Shown in pieces: positions 33,072 through 40,916 of a stretch of DNA of 42,517 bases; positions within the stretch are counted from its first letter, which is position 1, and every line of letters begins with the position of its first letter. Made by a program: the position numbers and the translations under genes. The notes under the pieces were generated by a model. That model was given only the letters and a program-made list of their open reading frames with translations, was not told the DNA's origin and ran no database searches. This stretch comes from CAWUIO01 sp963922455 (lineage in GTDB: Bacteria > Bacteroidota > Bacteroidia > Cytophagales > Microscillaceae), in assembly GCA_963922455.1 (NCBI GenBank), contig CAWUIO010000054.1, forward strand, positions 1-42,517, read 5' to 3'.

Positions 33072-33521
33072 TCACGAAATCCCGCCCACCCCTCTGGCCA
33101 TCAGAGAGGCACAAAGCGGAATGAAAGCCAAGAGAAGCAGCTCGATCAGGATTAATTTCTTGATTAAGGGGGGGATTTCTACCACTTCATCTGGAGAATT
33201 ACCTTTCCTATTTTTATTAAAAAATAAGGTAGGGTAAATGGATAAACCGCCCATCACCGAAAATAAACCAATCTTGGCCCAAAAAATCCAATTGAAGGTG
33301 TAAAACTCGGGAGGTTTGCCCAAAGCAAACCATAGCGTAAACCCCGCCCCTAGTAGACCGATGGCAGACACCCCATACACGGCATCTATGCGCGATAGCA
33401 ATGTAATCTCTGAGCGCCTCATGTGCGGCCTTAGTAAAAAATACTCCGCACTGAGGGAAGCCACAATGGCAAATACATTGAGAAAGTGGAAGTAGCGGAC
33501 AAGGATTTCGGTGTACAACAT
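33072..33521 (-). CDS. DUF2214-family membrane protein
   Basis: 149 residues, four membrane helices, N-terminus EILVRYFHFLNVFAIVASLSAEYFLL and a central WIFWAKIGLFSVMGGLSIYPT, matching DUF2214. Function is unknown. It starts 35 bp past the UDG gene on the same strand, so it is probably the last gene of the purL operon. Confidence 0.75.
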   Translation of the reverse strand: MLYTEILVRYFHFLNVFAIVASLSAEYFLLRPHMRRSEITLLSRIDAVYGVSAIGLLGAGFTLWFALGKPPEFYTFNWIFWAKIGLFSVMGGLSIYPTLFFNKNRKGNSPDEVVEIPPLIKKLILIELLLLAFIPLCASLMARGVGGIS

Positions 33522-33556
33522 ATAGATTTAAGGCAGATGGCCACAAAAATGGTTAC

Positions 33557-34129
33557 TTACGTAAAAATCTCCTGGATTCTCTTTTGTAGGATTGGCAGTA
33601 CCTCCTCGCCAAACCAAGGGTTTTTTTTCTGCCAAATATTATTTCGGGGCGAAGGGTGGGGCAGGGGTATAAACTGAGGCAGATATTCTGTAAAGTTTTT
33701 CACCCTAGCTGTAAGCGTCTTCTGGGCCTGTTCTCCCAAATAATATTTTTGGGCATATTGGCCCACCAAGAGCGTTAATGATGCTTTGGGCATGTGTTCC
33801 CAGAGTTTTTGGTGCCAGAGCGGGGCACATTCCGGGCGTGGGGGTAAATCACCCGATTTGCCCTTTCCAGGGTAGCAAAAGCCCATGGGTATCAAGGCTA
33901 CAAGATCCGGGTTGTAAAATATTTCTTCCTCAAGCCCCAACCATTTTCGAAGGTTGACCCCACTGGGGTCGTCCCAGGGCACTCCGGTTTTATGTACTCT
34001 TGAGCCCGGAGCTTGCCCAATAATGATAAGTTTTGATAGAGGGCTGGCCGAGACAATGGGCCGGGGGCCAGCCTCCAAATACGGCTTACAGACCGTGCAA
34101 GCTCTTATCTCGCTGAGGAGCTGTTCCAT
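33557..34129 (-). CDS. Uracil-DNA glycosylase family protein
   Basis: 190 residues. The uracil-DNA glycosylase superfamily motif I region reads IIGQAPGSRVHKTGVPW, and motif II reads LPHPSPRNN near residue 156. An N-terminal CTVC pair is present, but the four-cysteine set of iron-sulphur UDGs is not complete. It acts in base excision repair. The ATG overlaps the purL stop by one base (TAATG), implying coupled translation. Confidence 0.82.
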   Translation of the reverse strand: MEQLLSEIRACTVCKPYLEAGPRPIVSASPLSKLIIIGQAPGSRVHKTGVPWDDPSGVNLRKWLGLEEEIFYNPDLVALIPMGFCYPGKGKSGDLPPRPECAPLWHQKLWEHMPKASLTLLVGQYAQKYYLGEQAQKTLTARVKNFTEYLPQFIPLPHPSPRNNIWQKKNPWFGEEVLPILQKRIQEIFT

Positions 34130-36384
34130 TAGGACTCGATGGCTTGTGCTAAGGAGTCCTCATACAAAGATTGGGCTTCTTGGGTACTGATCAGTAATTC
34201 CCCATCTACGCTAAAGTCTTTTTCGCTGACCCTGCCCAAAAGAGAATAGGGGAAAGCCAGGCCTTCCATTTTCTGAGCAAAGGCATCTTGTTGATCGGCA
34301 CGAATGCTAATGACCACTCGGCTTTGACTTTCCCCAAACAGGAAGGCATCTTTACGGATGTTGGCCTCACTTGTGATGGCAAAGCCTAAACTACGAGGCA
34401 TAGCCGATTCGGCCAGGCAAACAAATAAACCGCCATCGGATACGTCGTGGGCCGATTGGAGCAATCCTTCGCGGATCAAATCCAGCATTACCTGATGCAA
34501 ACGATGCTCTTGATCCAAATCAAAATAGGGAGCGGGAGAAGCTGTTACTCCACAATACGAATACAAATACTCCGAGCTGGCCAAATCTTCCTGGCTTTCC
34601 CCAATTAAGTAAATCAAATCACTGGGCTGTTTAAAGTCAAGCGTCATCCCTTGCTCTAGGTTTTCTAGGAGGCCTAACATACCGATGGTAGGCGTAGGAA
34701 ATACAGCATTGTTGGTATTTCCCTCAGTCTTGGCGGCGGTGCTATCTTGATTGTAAAAGCTTACATTCCCTCCCGTAACGGGGGTGCCCAGTTTTTCGCA
34801 AGCGCGGATCATGCCCTGGACCGATCCCACAAATTGCCAGTACACTTCTGGGTGATAAGGGTTGCCAAAGTTTAGGTTATTGGTAATGGCCGTGGGTTCT
34901 CCCCCAGCGCAGACAACATTCCGGGCCGACTCACAAACGGCAATCGCAGCCCCAATTTCAGGGTCGGCATGTACATAGCGTGGATTGCAATCAAGAGACA
35001 ACACTAAAGCTTTTTGAGCAAGTCCTCCCTGAGGGGGCTTGACCAAAACCACGGCCGCATCGGCAGGAGCCCCACTTTGGCAATTGACAGTACCTACCAT
35101 GGAGTCATATTGCTCATAAATCCATCGACGGGAAGCTATATTGGGGTGGCTCAATAAAAATTGGGCAATTTTTTGGTATTCCTCAGGAAAACTAGGCTGG
35201 GCAACCCTTTCTATTTGAAATTGCTGATATTCCTGATAGTAGCTGGGCTCCTTCCATTCCCGATGGTAGACCGGGGCCCCTCCTCCTAGTACAAGTGATT
35301 CGGCAGGGATATCGGCTACTTTTACCCCGCCCTGATAAAACTCCAGACGATCACTATCATTTACTTCACCGATCTGTACACAATTCAAGTCCCATTTTTC
35401 AAAAATGGCCATGATCTCGGCTTCTTTGCCTTGCTCTCCCACCAATAACATGCGCTCTTGAGATTCGGAAAGCAAAATCTCAAAGGCTTGCATATTATCC
35501 TGTCTTAAAGGTACCTTATCCAGGTCAATGACCATGCCGTGCTCTCCTTTGGCACTCATCTCGGAAGTAGAGCAAATAATGCCGGCCGCACCCATATCTT
35601 GCATACCCACTACGTGTCCGCTGGCAATGACTTCCAAAGTTGCTTCTAGCAGGAGCTTTTCCATAAATGGATCGCCCACCTGCACAGCCGGCAAATCATC
35701 TACACTGCTATCGCTAATGTCTTTGGAGGCAAAAGCTGCCCCGTGTATTCCATCTTTTCCCGTAGAGGAACCTACGATAAAGACCGGATTGCCTACGCCT
35801 TTGGAGATGGCACTGGCCACTTTATCAGTTTCCACAATCCCGGCCGAAAAGGCATTTACCAAGGGGTTGGTATTGTAACGGGCATCAAAAAAGACCTCTC
35901 CCCCCACAGTAGGAACCCCAAAGGCATTACCATAATCGCCAATACCTTTTACCACCCCTTTGATGAGGTGCTTGGTACGGGCTTTGCGTATATCGCCAAA
36001 ACGAAGGCTATTCAACTGCGCGATGGGGCGGGCGCCTAAGGTAAAAATATCGCGGTTTATACCGCCCACCCCCGTAGCAGCTCCTTGGTAGGGCTCAATA
36101 GCCGAAGGGTGGTTGTGTGATTCTATCTTAAAGGCACAAGCGAGCCCTTCCCCAATATCTACCAAGCCGGCGTTTTCTTCTCCGGCCTCCACCAACATGC
36201 GAGGGGAGTGCTTGGGAAGTTTTTTCAACCAGACAATGGAGTTTTTGTAGGAACAATGCTCCGACCACATCACCGAATAGGCACTCAATTCGGTAAAGTT
36301 AGGCTCTCGTCCCAAGGTGTTTTTGATTTTTTCGTATTCTTCGGGCAGTAAACCCAATTGCTGGGCCGCATCCAGTAAACTCAT
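34129..36384 (-). CDS. purL: Phosphoribosylformylglycinamidine synthase II
   Basis: 751 residues, the small PurL form that needs separate PurQ and PurS. It converts FGAR to FGAM with ATP and glutamine-derived ammonia in purine synthesis. The N-terminal SEHCSYKNS, the ATP-site stretch GEENAGLVDIGEGLACAFKIESHNHPSAIEP, GVGGINRDIF, and the second-half DCNPRYVH, AGGEPTAITNNLNFGNP and SAHDVSDGGLFVCLAES are all seen. A TATCTTTG -7 element lies about 55-65 bp upstream. It is the first gene of a purL-UDG-DUF2214 unit. Confidence 0.95.
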   Translation of the reverse strand: MSLLDAAQQLGLLPEEYEKIKNTLGREPNFTELSAYSVMWSEHCSYKNSIVWLKKLPKHSPRMLVEAGEENAGLVDIGEGLACAFKIESHNHPSAIEPYQGAATGVGGINRDIFTLGARPIAQLNSLRFGDIRKARTKHLIKGVVKGIGDYGNAFGVPTVGGEVFFDARYNTNPLVNAFSAGIVETDKVASAISKGVGNPVFIVGSSTGKDGIHGAAFASKDISDSSVDDLPAVQVGDPFMEKLLLEATLEVIASGHVVGMQDMGAAGIICSTSEMSAKGEHGMVIDLDKVPLRQDNMQAFEILLSESQERMLLVGEQGKEAEIMAIFEKWDLNCVQIGEVNDSDRLEFYQGGVKVADIPAESLVLGGGAPVYHREWKEPSYYQEYQQFQIERVAQPSFPEEYQKIAQFLLSHPNIASRRWIYEQYDSMVGTVNCQSGAPADAAVVLVKPPQGGLAQKALVLSLDCNPRYVHADPEIGAAIAVCESARNVVCAGGEPTAITNNLNFGNPYHPEVYWQFVGSVQGMIRACEKLGTPVTGGNVSFYNQDSTAAKTEGNTNNAVFPTPTIGMLGLLENLEQGMTLDFKQPSDLIYLIGESQEDLASSEYLYSYCGVTASPAPYFDLDQEHRLHQVMLDLIREGLLQSAHDVSDGGLFVCLAESAMPRSLGFAITSEANIRKDAFLFGESQSRVVISIRADQQDAFAQKMEGLAFPYSLLGRVSEKDFSVDGELLISTQEAQSLYEDSLAQAIES

Positions 36385-36442
36385 AATCTTGCGCTAAAAA
36401 AATGAAATAGGAGACCCCAGCCAAGGGGGCTTCAAGCAAATA

Positions 36443-36473
36443 CAAAGATACAATATAGCCCGATTAGGTGAAA
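36443..36473 (-). promoter_or_regulatory. Probable purL promoter
   Basis: On the minus strand TTTC (36473-36470), a 19 nt spacer, and TATCTTTG (36450-36443) give an exact -7 element (TAnnTTTG) and a one-mismatch -33. Transcription would start near 36436, giving a leader of about 50 nt. Confidence 0.55.
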
Positions 36474-36597
36474 CCTAGAGGCCCAAAAAGCCTCAGCCTT
36501 TTCCTAAATTGGGAAAAATCCTGCTATCCCCCCGCCTTTTACCCAGAAGCCCGTATCTTTATCCCGGTTTTAAAGGGAATAACTCCTATAAAATTAA

Positions 36598-36633
36598 ACA
36601 AGCCCCCAGGCAACTATTCGGCAAGGTGCTTGT
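36598..36633 (+). promoter_or_regulatory. Leader hairpin before the methyltransferase gene
   Basis: ACAAGC (36598-36603) pairs exactly with GCTTGT (36628-36633). The loop contains GGCAAC and AAGGTGC, which recall the 3' half of SAM-I riboswitches, but the required 5' half (GAGGGA and GGCCC-type elements) is missing. It is listed only as a hairpin 48 bp before the start codon. Confidence 0.35.
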
Positions 36634-36680
36634 GTAAGCTTTAAAAATGTCAATAATTTCGGTACAAACGCCCCAAGATT

Positions 36681-37409
36681 ATGAATGAGAATCTTAAAAA
36701 GTTTGCCAAAAAGCAGTACAGCATCAAGGAAACCTATTTCCGGCTTTACGGCCTGCGCCACGGCTTATTTCGTAAGCGTATTATTAATCAATACCTAAAA
36801 AATCACCCGGAAGAGCGAAAATTACAATTAGGTTGTGGCCCCCATACCATTCCGGGTTGGCTCAATACCGATATTTTTCCGGTCAATTCCCAGATTGCCT
36901 TTCTGGATGTAACCCGGAAATTTCCCTTTGAAGACAATACCTTTGATTATATATTTTCTGAACACATTTTTGAACACGTAAGCCTGGCGGGGGGGCACAA
37001 CATGTTGAAAGAAAGTTTCAGGGCCCTAAAGCCAGGAGGGGTACTGAGACTGGCTACCCCCGATCTGGATTTTCTCATTAACCTGCACCAAGCCGAGCCT
37101 AAGTCTGAAGTACAGCAGGAGTACATTAACTGGGCCTACAAAACCCATCTGGCTGAGTATAAAGAATTTACCGGAGGCCTAGACACTTTTGTAATCAATA
37201 ATTTTTTCCGAGACTGGGGGCACCAGGTGATCTACGACTTCAAAGGGCTAAAAGCAATTTTGGAGCACGCAGGTTTCCGTAAAATAGAGCGTAGCCACGT
37301 CAAGGAAAGCGAGCACGAGGCCCTGCGCAATATGGAACACCACGACCAGATCATTTCCGAAAAATTTAATCTCTTGGAAACCATCGTAGTAGAGGCTCAA
37401 AAAGATTAG
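36681..37409 (+). CDS. SAM-dependent methyltransferase (class I, COG4627-like)
   Basis: 242 residues. Motif I is LQLGCGPHTIPGWLNTDIFP near residue 50, followed by FPFEDNTFDYIFSEHIFEHV and the LRLATPDLDFL strand. This pattern is typical of methyltransferases in polysaccharide or small-molecule modification; the substrate is unknown. Its stop codon overlaps the first base of repeat unit 7. It stands alone on the plus strand, divergent from purL. Confidence 0.85.
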   Translation: MNENLKKFAKKQYSIKETYFRLYGLRHGLFRKRIINQYLKNHPEERKLQLGCGPHTIPGWLNTDIFPVNSQIAFLDVTRKFPFEDNTFDYIFSEHIFEHVSLAGGHNMLKESFRALKPGGVLRLATPDLDFLINLHQAEPKSEVQQEYINWAYKTHLAEYKEFTGGLDTFVINNFFRDWGHQVIYDFKGLKAILEHAGFRKIERSHVKESEHEALRNMEHHDQIISEKFNLLETIVVEAQKD

Positions 37410-37539
37410 GGGCTGCCCCCGGCGGTCACATTTGCCTTCTATAGGTTCTTAAAGTGCCGCTGGGGTCGGGCTTTCGCTACTCGCTGCCTTTTCCCGCAGG
37501 GCCCCCACGAGCTCAAACAGGCCGCTCTATCCCTCAGCC
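37409..37539 (-). repeat. Structured intergenic repeat, unit 7 (subtype A, minus orientation)
   Basis: Read on the minus strand: GGCTGAGGGATAGAGCGGCC... ending GCCGGGGGCAGCCCC. Ends pair as GGCTG/CAGCC. The loop helix CCCCAGC/GCCGGGG (plus positions 37459-37465 and 37417-37423) has one A-C mismatch and encloses 35 nt. The rest of the gap to 37813 shows nothing beyond a weak possible promoter at 37758-37787. Confidence 0.9.
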
Positions 37540-37757
37540 TTACTAATTTATTCAAAGACTATACAAAAAGGCCTTTTCCTACCTGCTCAGAAAACAGCCC
37601 TTGGTTTGTTTCTATTGGTCGTATAGGATCTCTAACCCTTTCTTGAGCCTTGAGAGGATTTGCGTCAAATCCTAAGTCTCTATTAAGGTTCTCACCTAAA
37701 AAATAGCCCTACTCGATGCGAACTTCCTAGAAAATCGGGTTATGCGCCAAATGAAAC

Positions 37758-37787
37758 TTGTCAGATATTAGGATTTTCTTATATTCT
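37758..37787 (+). promoter_or_regulatory. Weak possible promoter of the S9 peptidase gene
   Basis: TTG (37758-37760), a 19 nt spacer, and TATATTCT (37780-37787) have the right geometry for a Bacteroidota promoter, but the -7 element matches TAnnTTTG poorly. Confidence 0.3.
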
Positions 37788-37813
37788 ACCCATACATCAA
37801 ACCAAGAGAAATT

Positions 37814-39835
37814 ATGAAAAGTAGGATGCTCGGGCTTTTTTTTATATGCTTAGGTTTAGTCCAGGCCTTAACCGCCCAGGACAAGTTAGAACTAAAAGAT
37901 TATTTGGAGTATGAGTGGACCTCATCTCCTCAAATATCTCCAGATGGTCAAAAGGTCCTGTATACCCGTACGCGCATCGATGGGGTGGAAGACCGCCGTA
38001 GCTCGGATATTTGGATGATGAATCAAGATGGTTCACAAAACCGGTTTTATTTAGATGGAAGCCAAGGTCGTTGGTCCCCCAAGGGGCAGAGGATTGCTTT
38101 TGTAAAGAAGGGAGAGCCCAAAGGGGCACAAATTTTTGTGAAATACGTGGGATTATCAGATGCCCCCACTCAAATTACGCATTTAGAGGAAAGTCCTTCG
38201 AATATACGCTGGTCGCCCGATGGGAAGCATATAGCTTTTACCATGTTTGTAGGGCAAAACAATACGTGGAAGGTAGACCTTCCCGCCAAACCCGAAGGGG
38301 CTAAATGGACTCCCGCTCCTCGTTTTGTAGACGATGTGCGATACCGACGAGACCGGGTTGGCTTTTTAGACGATGGGTATACCCATATTTTTGTGGTTTC
38401 GGCCGACGGAGGTACCCCCAGGCAGATTACAAGCGGAGATTGGAACCATGGAGGCAGCTTTTCCTGGACCCCCGATGGAAAAAGTATTATCTGTAGCAGC
38501 CTACGCATACCCGAGGCAGAATATGCCTTCCGTCAATCATCTCTCTATGAAGTAAATATCGTTAGCCGGGAGATCAAAGAGTTGACCAAGCGAAAAGGCA
38601 CAGAGTCCAATCCCTTGGTATCGCCCGATGGGAAATATATTGCTTTTGTAGGGAGTGAGTGGACTGAAAACTTTTACCACGCACGCAATGTCTACATCAT
38701 CAAGCGAGATGGCTCTGGCTTGAAACGCTTAAGTGAAGGCCTAGACCGCCCCATCCGAGAGATGTTTTGGGCTGGGGATAATTCTGGAGTTTACTTTAAT
38801 GTGGATGACCATGGAAATCGCAACTTATACTTTAGCAACCTTTCAGGAAAATGGCGTCAAGTTACCCAAGGGAACCATATGCTTACGACCAGCTCTCTCA
38901 GTAAATCGGGTACCGCAGTTGCTATTCGTACGGCCTATCACCAACCGCCGGATGTTGTCCGCTTTGCCTTGAAAAATCCTCAAATTCAGCAATTGAGTTT
39001 TGTCAATGAGGATATTTTGAGTTATAAGACACTAGGAGATGTAGAGGAGATTCGCTACAAATCGACCGGTGACTTGGAGATTCAGGGCTGGATTGTCAAA
39101 CCGCCTCAATTTGATCCTAGTAAAAAATATCCCTTAATTTTGAAAATCCACGGAGGGCCCCATGCGATGTACCACGTCGGGTTTAACATGACCTATCAAT
39201 TACACGCCGCGGAGGGTTATGTGATTTTGTATACCAATCCCCGGGGTTCTACGGGTTATGGGTATGATTTTGCTAACGCCATTCAAAACGACTATCCAGG
39301 AAAAGATTATGATGACTTGATGAAAGGAGTAGATGAAGTAATCAAGAAAGGCTATGTAGACGAAAGTCGTTTGTATGTCTATGGAGGGAGTGGAGGGGGA
39401 GTCCTTACCTCTTGGATTGTAGGACATACCGATCGATTTGCGGCGGCCTCAGTCAATTTTCCGGTGATTGACTGGTTGTCTTTTGTAGGTACGACCGATG
39501 GGGCGACTTGGTATCGCAACTTTAAAAAAATGCCCTGGGAAGATCCTTCTGAGCATCTGGAACGATCTCCCTTGATGTATGTAGGGAATGTCAAAACCCC
39601 CACCATGCTTATGACAGGGGTCAAGGATATGCGAACTCCCATTTCACAAACTGAGGAGTTTTACGGGGCTTTAAAAATGCTTAAAGTACCTACGGTGATG
39701 ATTCGGTTTAACGAGGAGTTTCACGGAACGGGCTCAAAACCCTCTAACTTTATGCGTACTGTGGCGTATTTACATCACTGGTTTGAAAAATACAAGGGAA
39801 AACCTGCCCTAAACAGTCCTAATCCAGAAGATTAA
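37814..39835 (+). CDS. Exported S9 family serine peptidase (prolyl oligopeptidase/acylaminoacyl-peptidase type)
   Basis: 673 residues. A signal peptide (about 1-21, ending ALTAQ) suggests a periplasmic or outer location. A TolB/PD40-like beta-propeller covers about 30-400 (ISPDGQKVLYTR, RWSPKGQRIAFV, VSPDGKYIAFVG). The C-terminal alpha/beta-hydrolase domain has the catalytic serine in YGGSGGG (Ser526), aspartate in GVKDMRTP (Asp605) and histidine in EFHGTG (His637). Such enzymes release dipeptides or acylated residues from small peptides. A strong terminator follows. Confidence 0.93.
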   Translation: MKSRMLGLFFICLGLVQALTAQDKLELKDYLEYEWTSSPQISPDGQKVLYTRTRIDGVEDRRSSDIWMMNQDGSQNRFYLDGSQGRWSPKGQRIAFVKKGEPKGAQIFVKYVGLSDAPTQITHLEESPSNIRWSPDGKHIAFTMFVGQNNTWKVDLPAKPEGAKWTPAPRFVDDVRYRRDRVGFLDDGYTHIFVVSADGGTPRQITSGDWNHGGSFSWTPDGKSIICSSLRIPEAEYAFRQSSLYEVNIVSREIKELTKRKGTESNPLVSPDGKYIAFVGSEWTENFYHARNVYIIKRDGSGLKRLSEGLDRPIREMFWAGDNSGVYFNVDDHGNRNLYFSNLSGKWRQVTQGNHMLTTSSLSKSGTAVAIRTAYHQPPDVVRFALKNPQIQQLSFVNEDILSYKTLGDVEEIRYKSTGDLEIQGWIVKPPQFDPSKKYPLILKIHGGPHAMYHVGFNMTYQLHAAEGYVILYTNPRGSTGYGYDFANAIQNDYPGKDYDDLMKGVDEVIKKGYVDESRLYVYGGSGGGVLTSWIVGHTDRFAAASVNFPVIDWLSFVGTTDGATWYRNFKKMPWEDPSEHLERSPLMYVGNVKTPTMLMTGVKDMRTPISQTEEFYGALKMLKVPTVMIRFNEEFHGTGSKPSNFMRTVAYLHHWFEKYKGKPALNSPNPED

Positions 39836-39853
39836 GGTAGATAGTTTTTAGAG

Positions 39854-39890
39854 AAAAAACCGGAGCGAGATTGTCGTTCCGGTTTTTTTT
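39854..39890 (+). terminator. Rho-independent terminator after the S9 peptidase gene
   Basis: CCGGAGCGA (39860-39868), a 5 nt loop, and TCGTTCCGG (39874-39882), with one G-U pair, are followed by eight T. A run of A upstream makes it potentially bidirectional. Confidence 0.85.
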
Positions 39891-39917
39891 GGAAATGATG
39901 CTTGAGAGTGATCCAAT

Positions 39918-40056
39918 GGCTTAGGGATACCCACCGCTTGCGGCCGAGACCGAAATGGCCGAGCGGGGGGCAGGCTCGGGCTTGGCTGGGTAGCCCGACC
40001 GGCGCGGCAAACTATTTTTAATATGGAAAAAAAAATTTCTTGCGCCGGGAAGCCCC
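39918..40056 (+). repeat. Structured intergenic repeat, unit 8 (subtype B)
   Basis: Begins GGCTTAGGGATACCCACCGC and ends GCGCCGGGAAGCCCC. Ends pair as GGCTT/AAGCC. The second arm is GGG/CCC, an A/G mismatch, then TACCCA (39928-39933)/TGGGTA (39987-39992), with the same geometry as unit 4 but a different sequence. The loop helix is CCGGCGC (39999-40005)/GCGCCGG (40042-40048) around 36 nt. It lies between convergent genes. Confidence 0.9.
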
Positions 40057-40065
40057 AGAAAAAGA

Positions 40066-40866
40066 TTAGGAAAGTCCTTCGGCCTGGGCAACCAGCTCAG
40101 CAATATCTAAGACTACAATTTCGTTTTCTTTCTCAAACTTTTTGGTGCCATCGGTCATCATAACCATACAGAAAGGACAAGCTACCGAAATAACCTCGGC
40201 TCCGGTTTCTAAAGCTTCTTCGGTACGGGCGTGATTTACTTCTTGGTTTCCTTTTTCGGCATCTTTAAACATCTGCGCTCCTCCGGCCCCACAACACAAG
40301 CCTTTGGTACGGCAACTTTTCATCTCCACAAGTTGCGCATCTAATTGCTCCAATACATGGCGAGGAGCCTCGTAAATATCGTTGGCCCGGCCTAAGTAAC
40401 AAGAGTCATGGTAGGTGATTTTTTTGCCTTTATACTCCCCTCCACCTTGCATTTTGATTTTGCCTTCGTTGATAAGCTGCTGCAGAAAAGTAGAGTGGTG
40501 CATCACTTCATAGTTACCACCCAACTCGGTATATTCGTTTTTAAGGGTATTGAAACAGTGAGGGCAAGCCGTGACAATTTTTTTGATCTCATAGGCGTTG
40601 AGGATCTCGATATTGCTAAAGGCTTGCATTTGGAACAAAAACTCGTTTCCGGCCCGTTTGGCAGGGTCGCCGGTACACGATTCTTCGGTGCCCAGGATGG
40701 CAAAGTCTATCCCGACCTTGTTCAGGATTCGGGCAAAAGCTACGGTTACTTTTTTGTAACGGTCATCAAAAGAACCGGCACAACCCACCCAGAAAAGAAC
40801 TTCAGGGGTTTTACCCTGAGCCGCCAAATCGGCCATGAGCGGGGCTTTAAAATTAGTATCGGCCAT
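40066..40866 (-). CDS. HdrB/GlpC-like CCG-domain iron-sulphur protein
   Basis: 266 residues. Two CCG-type cysteine modules: GCAGSFDDRYKKVT, ACPHCFNTLKNEY, SCYLGRANDIYE, and SCRTKGLCCGAGGAQMF, with a final VACPFCMVMM. This is the heterodisulfide-reductase subunit B / LutA / GlpC-type electron transfer fold. It lies 50 bp downstream of the membrane iron-sulphur gene, so the two should form a complex that passes electrons to or from the quinone pool. Donor and acceptor are unknown. Confidence 0.9.
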   Translation of the reverse strand: MADTNFKAPLMADLAAQGKTPEVLFWVGCAGSFDDRYKKVTVAFARILNKVGIDFAILGTEESCTGDPAKRAGNEFLFQMQAFSNIEILNAYEIKKIVTACPHCFNTLKNEYTELGGNYEVMHHSTFLQQLINEGKIKMQGGGEYKGKKITYHDSCYLGRANDIYEAPRHVLEQLDAQLVEMKSCRTKGLCCGAGGAQMFKDAEKGNQEVNHARTEEALETGAEVISVACPFCMVMMTDGTKKFEKENEIVVLDIAELVAQAEGLS

Positions 40867-40916
40867 AAGTATGTTTAATTTTCTTCAAAATGGAATTTAA
40901 GCAATAAAAAGGGAAG

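Noticed and set aside
36598..36640. SAM-I riboswitch before the methyltransferase gene
   Set aside because: Only the 3' half shows resemblance; the conserved 5' elements are not found upstream.
4163..40056. The repeats as a CRISPR array because of the 35-37 nt unique segments
   Set aside because: Copies are kilobases apart, occur in both orientations, are structured on both sides of the unique segment, and no cas gene is present.
4163..40056. The repeats as integron attC sites
   Set aside because: The flanking RYYYAAC/GTTRRRY core sites are missing, no tyrosine integrase is present, and there are no cassette-like genes between the copies.
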